Part shown: positions 60,619 to 64,000 of the stretch, one piece after another
Layout of the letters: every line of letters begins with the position of its first letter
Position numbering within the stretch: position 1 is the first letter of the stretch
Origin: Phycomyces nitens
Lineage: Eukaryota > Mucoromycota > Mucoromycetes > Mucorales > Phycomycetaceae
Length of the DNA stretch: 64,000 bases
Reading direction: 5' to 3'
NCBI GenBank assembly: GCA_022702545.1
Contig: JAHRBC010000007.1
Location: 434,001 to 498,000, forward strand
Notes under the pieces: generated by a model
The model's input: only the letters and a program-made list of their open reading frames with translations
Told to the model about the DNA's origin: nothing
The model's database searches: none
Position numbers and translations under genes: made by a program

Positions 60619-61380
60619 ATGGGTCGCGTCATTCGTGCTCAAAGAAAAGGTGCCGGAAGCATCTTCAAGGCTCACACTGTCGGTCGCAAGGGTGCTGCCA
60701 AGTTGAGAGTTTTCGACTTTGCTGAACGTCACGGTTACATTCGTGGTATCATCAAGGAGATCGTCCACGATCCCGGAAGAGGTGCTCCTCTTGCCAAGGT
60801 TGCTTTCCGTGACCCCTACAAGTACAAGCTTAGAACCGAGACCTTCATTGCCACCGAAGGCATGTACACCGGACAGTTCATCTACTGCGGTAAGAAGGCC
60901 ACCCTCAACGTCGGTAACGTCCTTCCCCTTGCCTCCGTCCCCGAAGGTACCATCGTCTGCAACGTCGAGGAGAAGGTTGGTGACCGTGGAGCTCTTGCCC
61001 GTACCTCTGGTAACTACGTGACCGTCATTGGCCACGGTGATGACGGTAAGACCCGCATCAGACTTCCCTCTGGTTCCAAGAAGATCGTCCCCTCCACCTC
61101 CCGTGCCGCTATCGGTATCGTTGCCGGTGGTGGACGTATCGACAAGCCCCTCTTGAAGGCTGGTCGTGCTTACCACAAGTACAGAGTCAAGCGTAACAGC
61201 TGGCCCAAGACCCGTGGTGTTGCTATGAACCCCGTTGACCATCCCCACGGTGGTGGTAACCATCAGCACATTGGTCACGCCTCTACTGTCGCTCGCGACT
61301 CCTCCGCTGGTCAGAAGGTCGGTCTCATTGCTGCCCGCCGTACTGGTCTCCTCCGCGGTACCAAGAAGATCAAGGATTAA
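60619..61380 (+). CDS. RPL2: 60S ribosomal protein uL2 (L2/L8)
   Basis: A single exon encodes 253 aa, the usual length. The start [20 protein letters not shown] and the C-terminal motif [16 protein letters not shown] are hallmarks of uL2, whose His lies near the peptidyl-transferase centre. uL2 contacts 25S rRNA and is needed for subunit joining. Third codon positions are dominated by C and G, in contrast to the AT-rich neighbours, which marks a highly expressed gene. It has no intron in the coding region, unlike nearly every other gene in this window. Confidence 0.98.
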   Translation: MGRVIRAQRKGAGSIFKAHTVGRKGAAKLRVFDFAERHGYIRGIIKEIVHDPGRGAPLAKVAFRDPYKYKLRTETFIATEGMYTGQFIYCGKKATLNVGNVLPLASVPEGTIVCNVEEKVGDRGALARTSGNYVTVIGHGDDGKTRIRLPSGSKKIVPSTSRAAIGIVAGGGRIDKPLLKAGRAYHKYRVKRNSWPKTRGVAMNPVDHPHGGGNHQHIGHASTVARDSSAGQKVGLIAARRTGLLRGTKKIKD

Positions 61381-61578
61381 ATTATTTTTATATAAAAAAA
61401 GCCTTGTATTCTATATTGCCTTTTTGCTTTAATAAGATTTGCATGTTTTTTTAAAGCCTAAAAGATAAACATTATTAATGTTGTTAAATTTTGCCCTGTG
61501 TGACGGTTTGTTTTGCAGGGTATAACAAACTGCCAGGCATTCTCGGGTTTTTTTTTTGTGTACTTCTTTTTATTTGTA

Positions 61579-62034
61579 ATGACATTCTCGCTCCTTGCAC
61601 GTCAGAGTGTCGCTCACATTCGCACCTTTGCCAGTCGACCAGTGCAGCGTGCTCTCTACTCGAGTGCATCCGAGGCAAGCGAATTGGCAAAACTCAGTGA
61701 CGGAGAACGTCACATTTACAACAAGCTCAAGGAGACTCTTTCTCCTCACAAGCTGAGAGTTGCCGATGTCTCGGGTGTGTTTATATATTTTCAGGGCACC
61801 TTTTGGACAGGACTGATAGTTTTGTATTTAGGTGGCTGTGGATCCATGTACAATATCGATATTGCATCCAAGGCATTCCAAGGCACGACAATTGTAAAGC
61901 AACATCGCATGGTGAATGAGATTTTGAAGCAAGAGATCAAGGGAATGCACGGGTTGCAGGTAAGTCAACTACTACTAGCCAGCCCGATTCCACTTTACTT
62001 ACCATATCGACAGCTCAAGACTTCTGCCACATAA
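61579..62034 (+). CDS. Mitochondrial BolA-like protein (BOLA3/Bol3)
   Basis: Three exons (61579-61774, 61832-61959, 62014-62034) encode 114 aa. The N terminus (MTFSLLARQSVAHIRTFASR) is Arg/Ser-rich with no acidic residues, a mitochondrial presequence. The BolA domain follows, with ERHIYNKLKETLSPHKLRVA, DVSGGCGSMYNIDIASKAFQ and TIVKQHRMVNEILKQEIKGM. It contains the Cys of GGCGSMY typical of the BOLA3/Bol3 type and the invariant His in KQHRMVNE. Bol3 helps hand 4Fe-4S clusters to mitochondrial client proteins such as lipoate synthase. The tail ends GLQLKTSAT. The ATG chosen gives the presequence; upstream in-frame codons add hydrophobic residues only. It lies downstream of the uL2 gene on the same strand. 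Confidence 0.93.
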   Translation: MTFSLLARQSVAHIRTFASRPVQRALYSSASEASELAKLSDGERHIYNKLKETLSPHKLRVADVSGVFIYFQGTFWTGLIVLYLGGCGSMYNIDIASKAFQGTTIVKQHRMVNEILKQEIKGMHGLQVSQLLLASPIPLYLPYRQLKTSAT

Positions 62035-62261
62035 GCAGTAAATAATTAAATAAATGATTTGTTTTTTTTATATAAAAAAAATAACAATAATAATGAATCA
62101 ATAAATACAACATGTACGAATTATAGACTCAAGGCATATATATATATGTATATATGTATATCCCAAAGTGTGTAATCTACGAGGTAAAAAGAATAATAAT
62201 AAATTGCAAGAGGTGCATATTCTAAAGAGTACAAGTATTAAGAGAAATTCAAATATAAGGG
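62035..62261. other. Convergent 3' region of BOLA3 and CEPT
   Basis: AT-rich sequence, including a TATATATATGTATATATG run near 62138-62157, separates the two stop codons. It probably holds overlapping poly(A) signals (AATAAA-like words at 62096-62103). Confidence 0.4.
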
Positions 62262-63885
62262 CTAATTGTGGTGGAATGTACTATAGGCCAAGTTGTCGTC
62301 TTTGGGTAGGACTATATCTCCTTCTTCCTGTACCTCCAAAAGAGAATCGTCTTCTGCAACTAGAGAATCTGTGGTCAATAGACGTTGCGATTTAAAAAAA
62401 AAAGACTTACTTTCTTCAGAGGGAACTGTTCGGGTAACTGGCTTGTTGCGACGGATCACCAGACAACGGATACCAAGATAGCGACAAAAGCCATTGATGA
62501 CCAATGTTGCCCACACGGCATAATATGAAACAGCGGCAATAAGTAGTATCCAGAGCATGTAATACTCGCAATCAGCAGAAATAAGACGCCTATAGAGTTG
62601 TGGTTTAATAAATGGATAATTAATTAAATACTAATAAAACACACTTACACGTTGATAAATGCAGGTGCATTGATTACAAGCGACATGATCACCATTGGAA
62701 CCACTGAACCGGCTAATGAAGGGAAAGGCGATTTTGTAAGATGAGAAAAGATGATGCTGGATGCCATTAGGCCAAAGAGAGTGCCGGCCATGAGGTTGAA
62801 CAGGATGAGATGTTGGCCCTCGAATACGATGGAGTCTGGGGATGTGAGCCATGCATACTCTGCCAGACAAAAGAGGACAATGGGACCCAGTGAGGTATAA
62901 AAGACATGGACCCAGTTGAGAGACTTTTCTTTACAGGTACTGTACATTGTGTAGAGTCTATTGGAATTGTTGGTGGATTAGATAATGACAGACTTTTTGT
63001 TTCTAGAGACTTACACTACAGGGCAATGTGTCAAGAAGAACAGGATGGTTGTCATCCACACAAACACCTGGGCGCCTGTTGTGCCAGGATTCAAAAAGGG
63101 TGCAAGCCATGAGATCCATGGAATGGTCTCTAGAGGAACTTGCCAGATGCCAGCACCTAAAATAAGAGAAATGAGGATTTTGTTTTTCTCGAGCCAATTT
63201 GGTGTTGTATTCTGACTATTTCTTTACCATAGAAGCCTGAATAGATAAAGGCAACGCAAGTCAAGATGATACCCTCGGTTGGGCCATTGACATAGCCAAG
63301 ATAGAGTACTCCCGTATAGTACTCTTCCGCGGTCGAAAGATAGAATCCTGCCATGGTTACTGCAAACAGGACCACGGTTAATGGAGTGTGGCCCGAGCCA
63401 ATTGCAGCTGCGTGCAGTAGTGAGATGTAAGTTGTATTGAGGGCATCACATCCATGGTCAAACAGTTCTCCGAGTGGACTAGAGGTGCCTGTGCGTCTGG
63501 CCTGCTTGCCGTCCACATTATCAAAGGTTGAATAGAGCCAGAGACCGGCTGCAAAACTAAAGTATATCCAATTGGGAGCGTCTTCACTTGGACCCAGACT
63601 GGGAACATAGATTGCTACCAAGGCAACATTAAACATCATAAAGAATAGGCCGATAAGTGTGATGAGGTTGGGACTAAACATGGTGGTTAGCGATCCATTT
63701 CATTAATCAACAAGAGAGACCTACGCTATCCACATGGGAAAGAGGGTAATGGCCCAATTCCAATAATGTACGAGAATGTACTTTGTAATGAATGATTTGT
63801 CGACGGCAGCATACTTGTAGTACTTTAGATTCTCGAGCTGTTCCTGGCTAGGGAACTCTCCTCTTGCCATTGCCTTTAGGTTCAT
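62262..63885 (-). CDS. Choline/ethanolamine phosphotransferase (CDP-alcohol phosphotransferase)
   Basis: Six exons (63725-63885, 63228-63673, 63015-63156, 62649-62957, 62411-62589, 62262-62368) give about 447 aa. The CDP-alcohol motif is complete: DGKQARRTGTSSPLGELFDH then GCD (about residues 108-130), with all the Asp residues that bind metal. The N-terminal stretch SFITKYILVHYWNWAITLFP and APNLITLIG match the CPT1/EPT1/CEPT1 family. About eight to ten membrane segments follow. The enzyme joins CDP-choline or CDP-ethanolamine to diacylglycerol in the last step of the Kennedy pathway, in the ER or Golgi. CPT1 and EPT1 cannot be separated by eye. The last intron (62369-62410) is only 42 nt and in frame without a stop, so a retained form would add 14 residues. 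An internal Met at 63870 is an alternative start. Confidence 0.94.
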
Positions 63886-64000
63886 GATCACTCTGGCCGT
63901 TTGGAATTGTAACAGAGAGAAGATATGAAAAGGTGACGGGCTGTGACGCTTAAAAATCCGGCACAGTTGTTCTTCCAGTCAAAAAAGAAACAAAGACGTA

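Overview
This window is nuclear DNA from a fungus, most likely an early-diverging one of the Mucoromycota (Mucorales-like). Genes are compact, with short introns (about 40-140 nt) bearing GT...AG ends. Intergenic DNA is very AT-rich and full of decayed transposons. The gene set is eukaryotic and includes PEX7, GUP1, MED13, uL2, P1, BOLA3, a CDP-alcohol phosphotransferase and a UMP-CMP kinase. The genus assignment is inference from style and gene families; no single sequence in the window proves it.

Layout. 1.7-5.1 kb: a C2H2 regulator, a BORCS6-like BORC subunit and PEX7 (the last two convergent). 5.5-7.6 kb: a broken Tc1/mariner transposase and a ~1 kb element with ~95-bp terminal inverted repeats holding a nuclease-like remnant. 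8.5-14.3 kb: an Nrp1-like RNA-binding protein (inactive exonuclease fold, RRM, four RanBP2 fingers), divergent from an acidic/Gln-rich protein. 14.6-19.1 kb: GUP1 and a multi-exon nuclease-like gene of unknown role. 19.5-28.9 kb: two decayed non-LTR retrotransposons of different lineages in opposite orientations, then a 145-bp tandem repeat. 30.4-36.5 kb: an RRM-like protein and a MATH-BTB-BACK protein with 4-nt and 10-nt exons. 37.2-41.3 kb: UMP-CMP kinase, P1 and a DUF2408-like protein. 43.4-50.5 kb: an accessory zone with a transposon remnant, a long inverted repeat, twin hairpins, a second C2H2 regulator, a 38-bp higher-order satellite and a nested MITE. 51.4-63.9 kb: a housekeeping block of MED13, Tls1/C9orf78, uL2, BOLA3 and choline/ethanolamine phosphotransferase.

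The genes do not form an operon or biosynthetic cluster. Neighbours fall into general themes: transcription (MED13, two C2H2 proteins), RNA handling (Nrp1-like, Tls1, RRM protein), translation (uL2, P1), and membrane or organelle work (GUP1, PEX7, BORCS6, CEPT, BOLA3, UMP-CMP kinase with a probable mitochondrial anchor). Gene models were assembled by hand: each listed exon chain keeps one open frame and has GT-AG ends, or GC-AG in two introns. The most unusual signals are the micro-exons, the degenerate DEDD exonuclease of the Nrp1-like protein, the TIR element with a nuclease-like remnant, and several structured repeats.
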